From assembly GCF_003473295.1 (NCBI RefSeq), contig NZ_QRMP01000009.1, positions 1 to 64,000 on the forward strand: a stretch of 64,000 nucleotides of DNA. The letters run 5' to 3'. How positions within the stretch are numbered: the stretch's first letter is position 1; each line of letters starts with the position of its first letter. The DNA comes from Parabacteroides sp. AM08-6. GTDB taxonomy: Bacteria > Bacteroidota > Bacteroidia > Bacteroidales > Tannerellaceae. Below the pieces are notes generated by a model. The model ran no database searches. It was not told the origin of the DNA and saw only the letters and a program-made list of their open reading frames with translations. The translations under genes and the position numbers were made by a program. Shown piece by piece: positions 1-8,958 of this stretch.

Positions 1-21
1 TGTACTACTTTAGTTGATATG

Positions 22-204
22 TAATTCTTTCAAAGAACTTGGCGCATTTTTATTTTGCGAACGTGGGTGCAAAGATAAATGTTTTATCCCTTTCCCTCCA
101 AATGTTTTCGGAACTTTTTTTGAAAAGTTTTTACTCCATCATTTGCCACACACTCTCGCTTGAATGCGGGTGCAAAAGTAGTGTTATAAAACATATAAAA
201 CAAA
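22..204 (-). promoter_or_regulatory. Tandem promoters and boxA-like leader, probably of an rRNA operon to the left
   Basis: Read leftward on the minus strand there are two near-perfect Bacteroidetes promoters. P1 has TTTG at 204-201 and TACTTTTG at 180-173 (20-bp spacer). P2 has TTTG at 102-99 and TATCTTTG at 77-70 (21-bp spacer). Some 30 bases further is AAGTTCTTTGAAAG (40-27), which resembles the boxA antitermination site of rRNA leaders. Two strong promoters plus boxA suggest that a 16S-23S-5S operon starts just left of base 1. The promoter boxes are seen directly; the rRNA assignment is inferred, because no rRNA sequence lies in the window. Confidence 0.6.
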
Positions 205-854
205 TCTTACGGCATTTATTTTTCTTTTTCCCTAATTGCGATTTATGTATATATTATATGTACGCGCAAAGAATTGAAACAAGCCAAGACTCCCCCGACT
301 GCAGGATAACCTCATCTATGGTATCAACATAATTTAATACACGAAGAAATTATCAAAGTGCACCAATCATATTCTAAAATTGCAAGCGCCGTAGGGATGT
401 GTCGCACTTTTGCCACATCTCCTTTCTCTTCATCATTTAGCTCTTATGCGGTACTTCTTAATCAGTTCCATTTTTTCGAAGCAAAGAGATTAAACACAAA
501 AGAGTTGTTTTTTATTATGTAAAAGAGCCTTGTGCACCGCCTTGGCAAGGCGTGTACACAGCCCTTTTAAAGCCACACACACAACGTTCCATCCAACAAC
601 ATCTCACGAGAGATATATACCCGCGCTCGTTCACCGTTGTCTTGTCACCAATCTCCAGCCGGCCAATGACACAATTGATTAGGCAAACCGGATGCAATTC
701 TAGGATTTTTCTATCCCAACAAAGCGAAAAAAGGATCTGCAGAGACTGGTCGTAAGATTTAAATCTTAATATTTGCCATAAAAAATTGTTACACTTAAGA
801 ATAGGACTTTTAGGCTAAAATGAAGTCTGAGCTTGGGAAAGTTCGGACTTCTCA
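205..854. other. Intergenic region with no supported gene
   Basis: About 650 bases between the putative rRNA leader and the terminator at 855. The open frames on both strands are short and show no recognisable protein features. A weak inverted repeat (GAAGTC at 822-827, GACTTC at 846-851) is the only structure seen. No tRNA was recognised. Confidence 0.5.
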
Positions 855-889
855 CAAAAAAAGCGCATCCCTGTTACGAGGATACGCTT
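855..889 (-). terminator. Intrinsic terminator
   Basis: On the minus strand AAGCGTATCC pairs with GGATGCGCTT across a 9-nt loop (10 bp with one G-U), followed by a run of T. It would stop transcription coming from about 1047 that escapes the first hairpin at 950-1004, or read-through from rpoD. Confidence 0.6.
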
Positions 890-942
890 TTACGCATAGT
901 TATCGTTTTGGTCTTTATTTATCGTTTATAATCTCTCTGTAC

Positions 943-1047
943 AAAAAAAGCCTGACCAACAAATAGCCAAGCTAAACACATACATAGTCTAGGCATCTTT
1001 GGTCAATCTGTCACTCTATATATAAATTTCTCTTAAAAACGAGTAAC
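943..1047 (-). ncRNA. Candidate small RNA downstream of rpoD
   Basis: A possible free-standing transcript. A promoter-like pair lies at 1082-1080 (TTG) and 1059-1052 (GTTCTTTG, one mismatch to TAnnTTTG) with a 20-bp spacer. About 100 nt later there is a hairpin pairing GACCAA with TTGGTC (1004-999 with 959-954) and GCC with GGC, followed by seven T residues (949-943). No protein-coding frame fits. The product would be about 105 nt, or about 190 nt if it runs to the next terminator at 855. I do not recognise an RNA family. The promoter and terminator are seen; that it is an independent RNA is inferred. Confidence 0.35.
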
Positions 1048-1317
1048 GATACAAAGAACGCCTTTTATTATTAATAACACAAGCTTTTCCAACTTTGATT
1101 TTTATGCTTTGCAACATAAAAGAAAAAACAGGCATATTTTTGGTACATCTCTAGTCGTACACCAAACCCTTTATAGCAAGCATCATCTTAGAAAATCCGA
1201 TACTGAAATATTGAAATATATTCAACATCCACCTTACAACTTCCATAAGATGAATTTTAAAGCATTAACCCTTTCGAAAAAAATACAGAAAGAAAATTTT
1301 AATAGACTAAGAAGTCA

Positions 1318-1355
1318 TAAAAAAGGCCTCCTATTCGAATTCGAATAAGAAGCCT
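1318..1355 (-). terminator. rpoD terminator
   Basis: A 16-bp stem with G-U pairs on the minus strand (from AGGCTTCTTATTCGAA, 1355-1340), followed by a short T run. It lies about 30 bases beyond the rpoD stop codon. Confidence 0.8.
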
Positions 1356-1383
1356 AGTCCTTTTGTTAACCCCTTGAGGAAGT

Positions 1384-2244
1384 TTAACCTAAATACGATT
1401 TGAGGAGCTTGCTACGCGTTCCTTGTCTTAATCTTCTAATTGCTTTTTCCTTGATCTGGCGGACGCGCTCTCTTGTGAGGCCAAATTTGTCGCCAATCTC
1501 TTCCAATGTCATTTCTTGACAACCTATACCGAAAAACATTTTGATTATCTCACATTCTCTTTCGGTTAATGTAGCAAGTGCTCGATCAATTTCTTTTGCC
1601 AGTGACTCGTTCATTAACGATCGGTCTGCAATAGGAGCATCATCATTCACAAGCACATCTAAAAGACTATTGTCTTCGCCTTCAACAAACGGAGCATCCA
1701 CCGAGATATGCCTTCCCGACACTTTTAATGTGTCCGAAATTTTATCAACAGGGATATCCAATTCGTCTGCTAATTCTTCAGGAGAGGGTCTGCGTTCATT
1801 TTCCTGTTCAAACTTCGAAAAGGCCTTGCTGATTTTATTCAGCGACCCTACTTGGTTCAACGGAAGACGAACAATTCTCGACTGCTCTGCCAAAGCTTGC
1901 AAAATAGACTGGCGAATCCACCAAACAGCATACGAAATAAACTTAAACCCTCTGGTTTCGTCAAATTTTTCGGCTGCTTTAATCAACCCCAGGTTACCTT
2001 CATTAATAAGGTCTGGTAAACTTAAACCCTGATTTTGATATTGCTTAGCAACAGATACGACGAAACGCAGATTCGCTCTGGTTAATTTCTCCAATGCTCT
2101 CCGGTCTCCTCTTTTGATAGCCTGTGCCAATTCTACTTCTTCTTCTACTGTAATCAAATCTTCACGACCTATTTCCTGAAGATATTTATCAAGAGAAGCG
2201 CTTTCGCGATTGGTAATGGACTTTGTGATCTTTAACTGTCTCAT
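1384..2244 (-). CDS. rpoD: Housekeeping RNA polymerase sigma factor (RpoD/SigA, short Bacteroidetes form)
   Basis: Primary sigma factor that directs core RNA polymerase to the TTTG/TAnnTTTG promoters seen throughout this window. The 286-residue protein lacks the long N-terminal region 1.1 and the non-conserved insert of proteobacterial RpoD, as is usual in Bacteroidetes. Visible parts are region 1.2 ([12 protein letters not shown], about 17-28), region 2 with the core-binding and -10 recognition helices ([28 protein letters not shown], about 60-115), region 3 (about 130-200) and the region 4 helix-turn-helix ([20 protein letters not shown], about 245-265). It is a single gene with its own promoter and terminator. 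Confidence 0.97.
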   Translation of the reverse strand: MRQLKITKSITNRESASLDKYLQEIGREDLITVEEEVELAQAIKRGDRRALEKLTRANLRFVVSVAKQYQNQGLSLPDLINEGNLGLIKAAEKFDETRGFKFISYAVWWIRQSILQALAEQSRIVRLPLNQVGSLNKISKAFSKFEQENERRPSPEELADELDIPVDKISDTLKVSGRHISVDAPFVEGEDNSLLDVLVNDDAPIADRSLMNESLAKEIDRALATLTERECEIIKMFFGIGCQEMTLEEIGDKFGLTRERVRQIKEKAIRRLRQGTRSKLLKSYLG

Positions 2245-2275
2245 CCAATGTTTTTATATTGAGAATATCAGGGTG

Positions 2276-2283
2276 CAAAGATA
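2276..2283 (-). promoter_or_regulatory. rpoD -7 box
   Basis: TATCTTTG on the minus strand, about 30 bases upstream of the rpoD start codon, matches the Bacteroidetes -7 consensus. The -33 box is not clear. Confidence 0.6.
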
Positions 2284-2303
2284 ATATTATTTTTATTGAC
2301 AGA

Positions 2304-2334
2304 ATTGGCTGGATGCACCCTACATCCAGCCAAT
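2304..2334 (-). terminator. Perfect hairpin downstream of htrA
   Basis: ATTGGCTGGATG pairs perfectly with CATCCAGCCAAT across a 7-nt loop. It lies between the htrA stop codon and the rpoD promoter, so it probably ends the htrA message. The T tract after it is poor. Confidence 0.55.
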
Positions 2335-2386
2335 TATAAACCTTTAACAATCTTTCCGCCAAATAAGACGAATATAACTTATTTTA

Positions 2387-3955
2387 TTATTCGGCCAAAT
2401 CTATAGCATATACTTTTGTACGTCCATTCGGATAGAAACCTTTCACTACGATGTAACGATCATCTGCTCCTCCCTTCAAAACCTTTTCTACTATTTTTTC
2501 CAGTTGTTCAGGAGTTGATACTTTTTGATCATTTACAACCATAATTATGAAGCCTTTCTTTATGCCTGCATCTTTCAATTTGCCATTCAGCACACCTGTT
2601 ACTTCAACACCATAGCTTACACCCATTTCACGCTTCTGTTCATTTGTTAACGCCTGAAAAGCAGCCCCAAGAACTTCCGCACTATCACCACCGCCTTTTA
2701 CAACAGTCGTACTACCTTGCGCATTACGAAGTTCCACATTAAATGTCTTAGTACTACCGTTACGGTCAACCGTCACTTGTACTTTATCGCCCGGACGATA
2801 TTTACTAATCTGTTCTTGCAATGCATTTGCAGATTTTACTTTCGCACCATTTACTGCAGTAATCACATCACCTTTTTCAATACCGGCTTCTTTCGCTGTA
2901 CTGCGTTCTGCAAAATCAGCTACACAAGCACCTTCAGATACTTTTATTTTCGACTTCAAGTCTGTCAGTTCTTCTTTCAATTTACTTGACAAATTCGGAT
3001 AACCTAACTGGTCGGCAATATCACCTACACTCATAATCTGAACACCCAAAACAGCACGCTGTACTGTACCATATTGTTTCAGGTCGTTTGCAACTTTCCC
3101 TGCAATACTGATGGGCACAGCAAACGAATATCCTGCAAAATTCCCTGTTTCAGAATAGATAGCCGTATTAATTCCAACCAACTCTCCTTTTGTGTTTACC
3201 AGTGCGCCACCACTGTTACCCGGATTCACTGCAGCATCCGTTTGGATAAATGATTCAATCTTACTCTTATCGCTACCCATAGAGATACCACGTCCTTTTG
3301 CACTTACGATACCGGCTGTAACCGTCGAAGTCAAATTAAACGGATTGCCTACAGCCAGAACCCACTCACCTACTTTCAGTTTTTCAGAATCACCAAACGG
3401 AATAGTAGGAAGGTCTTTTGCATCGATTTTAATCAGGGCAATATCTGTTGTCGGGTCCGTACCAATCAACTTTGCTGCAAATTTTCGATTATCATTCAAT
3501 GTCACTTCCAGTTCATCAGCTCCGTCAATCACATGATTGTTCGTTATAATGTATCCGTCAGTCGAAATAATGACACCCGAACCTGCACCAATACGCGGTT
3601 GCGGCTGCGGACGCTGGAAACCACCCCGTCCTCCGAATCCGAAGAAAAACTCTTCAATCGGGTCCCTGTATTGCTGCTCTCCTCTGTCGGCATACTGTTT
3701 TGCATTTGTCGTAGCTTTAATATGCACAACCCCATGGACTGTATTTTCAGCTGCCATTGTAAAATCAGTATTTTCAGCTGCCACCGTATTATAACCTGCC
3801 AATCTTATCGGCTGTTTAAAAGTATTCCCCGAGTCAGTCGTACTATATACCGGTTGATTCTTATTGATTAAATAAGCACTCGTACCAACTGCGGCCCCTG
3901 CGCTGATTGCAGCTACAAGAACAATACCAAGCACATTTTTCCACATTGTTTTCAT
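2387..3955 (-). CDS. htrA: Periplasmic serine protease/chaperone, DegP/HtrA family
   Basis: Degrades or refolds misfolded envelope proteins. The N-terminus has a membrane segment or uncleaved signal (about 7-29). The trypsin-like domain carries His at about 141 (TNNHVIDG), Asp at about 171 (TTDIALIKI) and Ser at about 248 (NPGNSGGAL), so it should be active. A long Gly/Phe/Arg-rich LA loop (about 95-122) precedes the domain. Two PDZ domains follow (about 290-400 and 420-515). The 522-residue length fits DegP/DegQ proteins of Bacteroidetes. It stands alone, between rpoD and rnpB. Confidence 0.95.
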   Translation of the reverse strand: MKTMWKNVLGIVLVAAISAGAAVGTSAYLINKNQPVYSTTDSGNTFKQPIRLAGYNTVAAENTDFTMAAENTVHGVVHIKATTNAKQYADRGEQQYRDPIEEFFFGFGGRGGFQRPQPQPRIGAGSGVIISTDGYIITNNHVIDGADELEVTLNDNRKFAAKLIGTDPTTDIALIKIDAKDLPTIPFGDSEKLKVGEWVLAVGNPFNLTSTVTAGIVSAKGRGISMGSDKSKIESFIQTDAAVNPGNSGGALVNTKGELVGINTAIYSETGNFAGYSFAVPISIAGKVANDLKQYGTVQRAVLGVQIMSVGDIADQLGYPNLSSKLKEELTDLKSKIKVSEGACVADFAERSTAKEAGIEKGDVITAVNGAKVKSANALQEQISKYRPGDKVQVTVDRNGSTKTFNVELRNAQGSTTVVKGGGDSAEVLGAAFQALTNEQKREMGVSYGVEVTGVLNGKLKDAGIKKGFIIMVVNDQKVSTPEQLEKIVEKVLKGGADDRYIVVKGFYPNGRTKVYAIDLAE

Positions 3956-4308
3956 ACTCTTTTTATTTTATCAAACATTTAAATTTAACATTTTTCTTCC
4001 GACAAAGAAAATGCAAAAAACGTGCGATTATTCAATTTGCAGATGTTTTTTTATCACTTTTAACGACACCTTGCAGGGGCTTAACTGCGGTTAACAGTAC
4101 CGTGTAATGCAAAGTACCTTTTTAACAATCCAACAGCTGCCAAAAGGTCATGTTTCCAATAATATAACAGTAAGAACGGCAGAATGTTTATTCAAACCTT
4201 TATAGGATTGTCAGAATCGACAAACAAAAAAAGGACTGATAATGAAACAAATATTCATCCTTCATGTTATTTGTCAACAGACTACTGCCTACTGTCAACT
4301 AAAATCCC

Positions 4309-4316
4309 TATCTTTG
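4309..4316 (+). promoter_or_regulatory. rnpB -7 box
   Basis: TATCTTTG, ending six bases before the predicted 5' end of the RNase P RNA. The -33 box is weak. Confidence 0.6.
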
Positions 4317-4321
4317 CCGCA

Positions 4322-4684
4322 TTGCAGTCTGCCGGTCTGTCGCTCATTCCAAATGGGAGGAAAGTCCGGGCAACGCAGAGCACCATACTTCTTAACGGGA
4401 AGCTATTCGCAAGGGTAGAGTAACGTAACAGAAAAGAACCGCCGGACTTGTCCGGTAAGGGTGAAAAGGTGAGGTAAAAGCTCACCGGGTTTCGTAGCAA
4501 TACGAAATGCCGTACGTCTTATGGGTTGTAAGGTCATGTATACCGGCGCATGTAGGATTGCTCGTCCGATGCCGGGGGGTAGACCGCTAAAGCTTACCGG
4601 CGACGGTAAGACGAGATAAATGGCAGACATTTCCGTGTAAAAAGCGGAAACACAGGACCCGGCTTACAGGCAGACTGCTTTTTT
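4322..4684 (+). ncRNA. rnpB: RNase P RNA (class A)
   Basis: Catalytic RNA that trims the 5' leader of tRNA precursors. The terminal helix P1 is visible: GCAGTCTGCC at 4324-4333 pairs perfectly with GGCAGACTGC at 4669-4678. The family hallmark GAGGAAAGTCCGGGC follows shortly after P1, with the CR-I core. The CR-V core (ACAGGACCCGGCTTACAGG) lies just before the 3' strand of P1. A T run after P1 serves as terminator. The length of about 360 nt fits bacterial type A RNase P RNA. Confidence 0.95.
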
Positions 4685-4695
4685 CATTATATAAT

Positions 4696-6054
4696 ATGAA
4701 GACAACCGATAAAAAAACGCTTGGAGAACGGATTAACGCCTTATTGACAAGAACAATTCGTTTCGTCACTTACGACATTTGGCGGATTACCGAGAATGAA
4801 GTAAGCGGCCTGAAAGAACTCTATATCAACATCATCAAAACCATGATATTGGCAGTTCGCGGCTTTCGAAGCGAAAATCTGCAAACAAAAGCCTCCGCCC
4901 TCACCTATAGCACACTGTTAGCTATCGTCCCACTGTTGGCGGTATTATTAGGAATAGCCAAAGGCTTCGGTTTCCAGAGCACCGTCAGGCAAGAATTATT
5001 CGATTACTTTCCCGGACATGAAGCAGAGCTGACCAAAGCATTCGAGTTTGTGGAAAGCTATCTGACACAAGCACAAGGGGGCGTAATCATAGGAGTCGGC
5101 TTACTTCTTTTGTTTTACACGGTTATCAACCTGATATCTTCAATTGAAGACACATTCAACGACATTTGGCAAATACAAAAATCCCGTCAATGGTACCGGA
5201 AAATATCCGATTATCTGGCCTTGTTTCTGATTCTGCCGATATTGATGACAGCCTCCAGCGGTATCGCCATCTTCCTGTCGACCCTGCAAAACTCCTTTTT
5301 GAGCCAATACTTGTTCTTCACCCCCATCGTCGAACTCATCTTAAACATTGCGCCTTATATAATCACCATATTGGCTTTTACAGGTCTGTACATCTCGCTG
5401 CCCAATACAAAAGTCAAATTTACCAACGGACTGGTTGCCGGCATTCTGGCAGGATGCGCCTTTCAGTTTTTCCAGTTCATTTACATCAGCGGACAGATTT
5501 GGGTGAATAAATACAACGCTATTTACGGTAGCTTCGCCGCACTGCCTTTGTTGTTATTGTGGCTGCAATTATCCTGGCTCATTTGCCTGTTCGGGGCAGA
5601 AATATCATACGCTTCCCAGAATGTAAAGAAATTCAGCTTCGAACGGGACAGCAAGAATATCAGTCGGAGATATAAAGATTTCCTGACACTGCTTATCGCC
5701 TCCTTAATCATCAAGCGGTTCGTAAAAGGGGAAAAACCTTACACGGCAGACGAACTTTCGGACGCCTACCGCATACCTATCCGTATCACGACGCAAATTC
5801 TTTATCATCTTACGGAACTGAACATTATTATTGAAGTCAATTACGGCGACGACGAACGTGTCGTTCATTACCAACCGGCCGTAGATGTCAATCAGATAAC
5901 CGTCAGCTACCTGTTGACCCGCATGGACGAGTACGGTTCCGAGAATTTCAAAATCGATACTTCCAGACTCTTCAGCAAAGAATGGAAAGCCTTGCTGAAA
6001 ACCCGTGAAGACATGATAAAAGCTAACGACACCATCCTGCTCAAAGACCTTTGA
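4696..6054 (+). CDS. YihY/BrkB family inner-membrane protein (UPF0761)
   Basis: A 452-residue protein with about six hydrophobic segments between residues 60 and 320 and a soluble C-terminal domain that looks like a winged-helix fold (about 325-450). YihY proteins were once called 'RNase BN', but that activity belongs to another protein and the role of the family is not settled. The family motif region FRSENLQTKASALTYSTLL (about 55-73) is present. The start lies 12 bases beyond the end of rnpB, so it may partly depend on read-through from that promoter. The MATE gene follows after 40 bases in the same direction. Confidence 0.85.
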   Translation: MKTTDKKTLGERINALLTRTIRFVTYDIWRITENEVSGLKELYINIIKTMILAVRGFRSENLQTKASALTYSTLLAIVPLLAVLLGIAKGFGFQSTVRQELFDYFPGHEAELTKAFEFVESYLTQAQGGVIIGVGLLLLFYTVINLISSIEDTFNDIWQIQKSRQWYRKISDYLALFLILPILMTASSGIAIFLSTLQNSFLSQYLFFTPIVELILNIAPYIITILAFTGLYISLPNTKVKFTNGLVAGILAGCAFQFFQFIYISGQIWVNKYNAIYGSFAALPLLLLWLQLSWLICLFGAEISYASQNVKKFSFERDSKNISRRYKDFLTLLIASLIIKRFVKGEKPYTADELSDAYRIPIRITTQILYHLTELNIIIEVNYGDDERVVHYQPAVDVNQITVSYLLTRMDEYGSENFKIDTSRLFSKEWKALLKTREDMIKANDTILLKDL

Positions 6055-6094
6055 TTAAGGACAATCCTAAATTGAATATTGGAAAAAAACAACA

Positions 6095-7441
6095 ATGAAG
6101 GGGAAGAACAATAACGACTTGACGAAAGGAACAGTGTGGAAAGTAATCATCCGCTTTGCTCTCCCCTTGCTGATTGGAAATCTACTACAACAATTCTACA
6201 ACATAACAGACAGCATCATCGTCGGACAGTTTTTGGGAAAAGAAGCCCTCGCCGCCGTCTCCGCCTCGTTCTTCATTTATTATTTCATCATTTCGCTGGT
6301 GATAGGAGTAGGAAGCGGGACAACAGTCGTGGTATCCCAGTTCTTCGGTGCACAGCAATATAAGAAAGTACAACTTGCCTTTTCCTCCTTTTTCATTTTC
6401 ATGTTGATTTCGGGGGTCATCCTGTCGGTTGCCGGAATTATTTTTGCCGAACCGGTATTCCGCCTGACCAATACTCCGCCGGAAGTTATCCCCGGTGCTG
6501 TCGCTTATTTCCGGATATATATAGGAGGGACTTTCCTTTTCGTCACGTTCAACAGCATCATATCCATTTTGCGCGGGATAGGCGAGTCGGTCCGTCCGAT
6601 GTTGTTTATCCTGACCACCACCGTCCTGAATATATTGCTCGACCTGCTCTTCATCGTAGTCTTTGATTGGGGCATCGAGGGGGCTGCCCGCGCGACCGTC
6701 ATTTCGCAAGGCATCGGGATGTGCGTCGCCTTGGGATATGTAAACAACACGCATCCTTTATTATCCATCAAAAAACAGGATATGCTGTTCGACTTCCGGC
6801 TGTTTAAAGAAAGTTTGAAAATAGGACTTCCCACCAGCGTACAGCAATGTGCCATCGCCCTCGGGCTGATTGCCCTGCTGGGAATTGTCAACAGTTTCGG
6901 GACCAACACGCTGACGGCCTACGGAGCGGCCGGGAAAATCGACACAATCATCACGCAAGCCATTCTGACTTTATCCGGAGCATTAGCCGCCTTTTGCGGA
7001 CAGAACATCGGAGCCGGCCGGCTGGACAGGGTCAGGCAAGGCGTCCGTTTCACGATGCAGGCAAATATCATATTCGGTCTTCTGACATTCGCCGCGATTT
7101 ATTTTTTCGGAGGAGAGATGATGCAGGCTTTCACGCAAGACGCGGATGTGATTGCCATCGGGAAGGAATACCTGCTGATTGTAGGCGGGTTCTTCATCGT
7201 ACACGGTGCTTTGAATGTATACAACGGAGCTTTGAGGGGAGCCGGCGACACACTGTTTCCGATGGTTATCAGTCTGGTCTGCCTCTGGCTCATCCGTATC
7301 CCCCTCGCCTGGCACCTCAGCGCGTGGCTGGGATGCCAAGGTATCTGGTGGGCTATCGGAATCAGCATCGCCATCGGGTTGGCGGTTACTTATCTGTATT
7401 ACAGAATTGGTTTTTGGAAGAAAAAGTGCGTCGTGAAATAG
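6095..7441 (+). CDS. MATE family multidrug/Na+ antiporter
   Basis: Exports cationic drugs or metabolites using an ion gradient. The 448-residue protein has the twelve-helix layout of two six-helix halves. Family sequences are clear near the N-terminus (LLIGNLLQQFYNITDSIIVG, about 26-45) and at the start of the second half (GLPTSVQQCAIALG, about 243-256). It is nearest to the DinF/NorM-like MATE proteins of Bacteroidetes; the substrate cannot be read from sequence. It probably shares a transcript with the yihY-like gene, and it converges with riboflavin synthase after 16 bases. Confidence 0.92.
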   Translation: MKGKNNNDLTKGTVWKVIIRFALPLLIGNLLQQFYNITDSIIVGQFLGKEALAAVSASFFIYYFIISLVIGVGSGTTVVVSQFFGAQQYKKVQLAFSSFFIFMLISGVILSVAGIIFAEPVFRLTNTPPEVIPGAVAYFRIYIGGTFLFVTFNSIISILRGIGESVRPMLFILTTTVLNILLDLLFIVVFDWGIEGAARATVISQGIGMCVALGYVNNTHPLLSIKKQDMLFDFRLFKESLKIGLPTSVQQCAIALGLIALLGIVNSFGTNTLTAYGAAGKIDTIITQAILTLSGALAAFCGQNIGAGRLDRVRQGVRFTMQANIIFGLLTFAAIYFFGGEMMQAFTQDADVIAIGKEYLLIVGGFFIVHGALNVYNGALRGAGDTLFPMVISLVCLWLIRIPLAWHLSAWLGCQGIWWAIGISIAIGLAVTYLYYRIGFWKKKCVVK

Positions 7442-7457
7442 AATGAGAGGAAATCTT

Positions 7458-8060
7458 TCATTTGAATTGCATCATTTTACTGATATACTTTCCCACGATG
7501 TCAAATTCGAGATTGACCACCGTTCCTTTTTCAATCCGGCAGAAGTTGGTATTATCGTGCGTATAGGGAATAATCGCAACCTGAAAACTATTTTGCCGCG
7601 AATTGCAAACCGTCAGGCTTACCCCGTTGACACAAACAGAGCCTTTCTCCACCGTCATATATCCCTGCCGTGCCATTTCCTTGTCGAAGGGATATTCGAA
7701 CGTATAATACCAACTGCCGTTGGCATCTTCCACTGCGGTACAAACCGCGGTCTGGTCTACATGTCCTTGCACGATATGTCCGTCCAGCCGGCCGTTCATC
7801 AGCATGCTGCGTTCGAGGTTCACCAGCGAACCGGGCTTCAGAAGTCCCAGATTGGAGCGTTCCAGTGTTTCGCGCATGGCGGTCGTGGTGAAGGTGTCGC
7901 CTTCCTTGCGGACAACTGTCAGGCAGACGCCGTTGTGTGCCACGCTCTGGTCGATTTTCAATTCATCGACGAAAGAGCATTTCATCGTGATATGAATATT
8001 GTCTTTATCCTGCTCGATTGCTACAACCTGAGCCGTTTCTTCTACAATTCCTGAAAACAT
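7458..8060 (-). CDS. ribE: Riboflavin synthase, alpha subunit
   Basis: Dismutates two 6,7-dimethyl-8-ribityllumazines to riboflavin plus a pyrimidine, the last step of riboflavin synthesis in the cytoplasm. The start at 8060 gives the conserved N-terminus MFSGIVEE and 200 residues, the normal length; the open frame continues 151 codons upstream, but that part is antisense to the HEPN gene. The two lumazine-binding barrels are visible: the first with VAHNGVCLTV (about 41-50), the second with GHIVQGHVD (about 95-103) and VCVNGVSLTV (about 141-150). Its promoter is divergent from that of the MNT/HEPN pair. Confidence 0.95.
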   Translation of the reverse strand: MFSGIVEETAQVVAIEQDKDNIHITMKCSFVDELKIDQSVAHNGVCLTVVRKEGDTFTTTAMRETLERSNLGLLKPGSLVNLERSMLMNGRLDGHIVQGHVDQTAVCTAVEDANGSWYYTFEYPFDKEMARQGYMTVEKGSVCVNGVSLTVCNSRQNSFQVAIIPYTHDNTNFCRIEKGTVVNLEFDIVGKYISKMMQFK

Positions 8061-8091
8061 ATTGATTGTTGTTTTAATATTATTACCGTGG

Positions 8092-8118
8092 CAAAGATAT
8101 GGAAAATAACTATATTTG
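8092..8118. promoter_or_regulatory. Divergent promoters of ribE and the HEPN/MNT pair
   Basis: Two -7 boxes lie back to back: TATCTTTG on the minus strand at 8099-8092 for ribE, and TATATTTG on the plus strand at 8111-8118 for the HEPN gene. They are close enough that the two transcription units may compete. Confidence 0.6.
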
Positions 8119-8141
8119 CCCGTAAAATTACAACAATCGAT

Positions 8142-8594
8142 ATGGTACGACAAGACGACATACGCTGGCTGCAACGTTTCTCCAACTATCGCAAAGCTTT
8201 GGCGAAACTGCGCCGGGCGGTAGAGCTGCAGACGGAGCGACGGGAATTGCCCGGCGAAATCGACGAGCTCTTGCAGGAAGGGCTCATACAACGTTTTGAA
8301 TACACGCACGAGCTTGCCTGGAACGTGATGAAAGACTATGCCGTATACCAAGGATACACGGACATCCACGGTTCCCGCGATGCCATACGGAAAGCACTGG
8401 AGATAGGAATTATCGAGGACAAGCGCTGGATGGATACAATCAACGACCGCAATCTGACCTCGCATAATTACGATGACGACGTGGCTGCCGAAATATACGG
8501 GGCGATTATGCACATCTATTATCCGTTGTTCTGCCGCTTCGAAGAAAAGATGTTATCCCTTTCAGACGCGCAATCAACATTCCCAGCCCCATGA
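8142..8594 (+). CDS. HEPN-domain protein, HI0074-like (nucleotidyltransferase substrate-binding family)
   Basis: Partner of the MNT nucleotidyltransferase encoded next to it. The family is an all-helical HEPN fold; it was first named as a substrate-binding protein, and several HEPN/MNT pairs act as toxin-antitoxin systems in which the HEPN member is an RNase that the MNT member inactivates by nucleotidylation. The motif R-x4-H is present in RNLTSH (about residues 107-112), so the putative RNase site is intact. I place the start at 8142, 24 bases after the -7 box. The end overlaps the next gene by 4 bases (ATGA), the usual sign of translational coupling. Whether this pair is a toxin system is inferred. 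Confidence 0.85.
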   Translation: MVRQDDIRWLQRFSNYRKALAKLRRAVELQTERRELPGEIDELLQEGLIQRFEYTHELAWNVMKDYAVYQGYTDIHGSRDAIRKALEIGIIEDKRWMDTINDRNLTSHNYDDDVAAEIYGAIMHIYYPLFCRFEEKMLSLSDAQSTFPAP

Positions 8595-8899
8595 AATACG
8601 GACTTACCGACACGGAAATCACGAAACTATCCGACTTTTTCGCCCGGTACGAGGGGATTGAGAAGGTTCTGCTCTACGGCTCACGCGCCAAGGGGAACTA
8701 TAAGCCGTTCTCGGATGTGGACCTCACGTTGGTTGGCGAAAAACTCACTCATCACGATTTAAATCAAATAGCATGGGCTATCGACGACCTTTTATTGCCT
8801 TACCAATTCGATATTTCCCTCTTTCAGAAACTGACCAACCCGGATTTGAAAGAGCATATCGAGCGAAAAGGTGTCGTCTTTTACCAAAAAACATCTTGA
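8591..8899 (+). CDS. MNT-type nucleotidyltransferase (HI0073/MJ0435 family)
   Basis: A small (102-residue) polymerase-beta-like nucleotidyltransferase. The catalytic motif GSRAKGNYKPFSDVDLTL (about 31-48) has the G-S and D-x-D residues that bind nucleotide and metal; a third acidic residue is probably Asp in PYQFDISLF (about 75-83). In MNT/HEPN systems it adds nucleotides to the HEPN partner. It is translated with the upstream HEPN gene (4-base overlap). A terminator and then a long tandem repeat array follow directly. Confidence 0.87.
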   Translation: MKYGLTDTEITKLSDFFARYEGIEKVLLYGSRAKGNYKPFSDVDLTLVGEKLTHHDLNQIAWAIDDLLLPYQFDISLFQKLTNPDLKEHIERKGVVFYQKTS

Positions 8900-8933
8900 A
8901 ACAATATGGAAGCAGACAAAGTCGAGACAGATG

Positions 8934-8958
8934 AAAAAAGCCCGAAACGGGACTTTTT
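8934..8958 (+). terminator. Terminator after the HEPN/MNT pair
   Basis: AAAAAGCCCG, loop AAA, CGGGACTTTTT. It ends in T residues and runs directly into the first repeat unit. Confidence 0.55.

Noticed and set aside
39..332. 97-residue ORF at the left edge
   Set aside because: Overlaps the tandem promoters and boxA-like site; composition is not protein-like.
7458..8513. 351-residue version of riboflavin synthase
   Set aside because: The first 151 codons are antisense to the HEPN gene and lie upstream of the ribE promoter; the family N-terminus begins at 8060.
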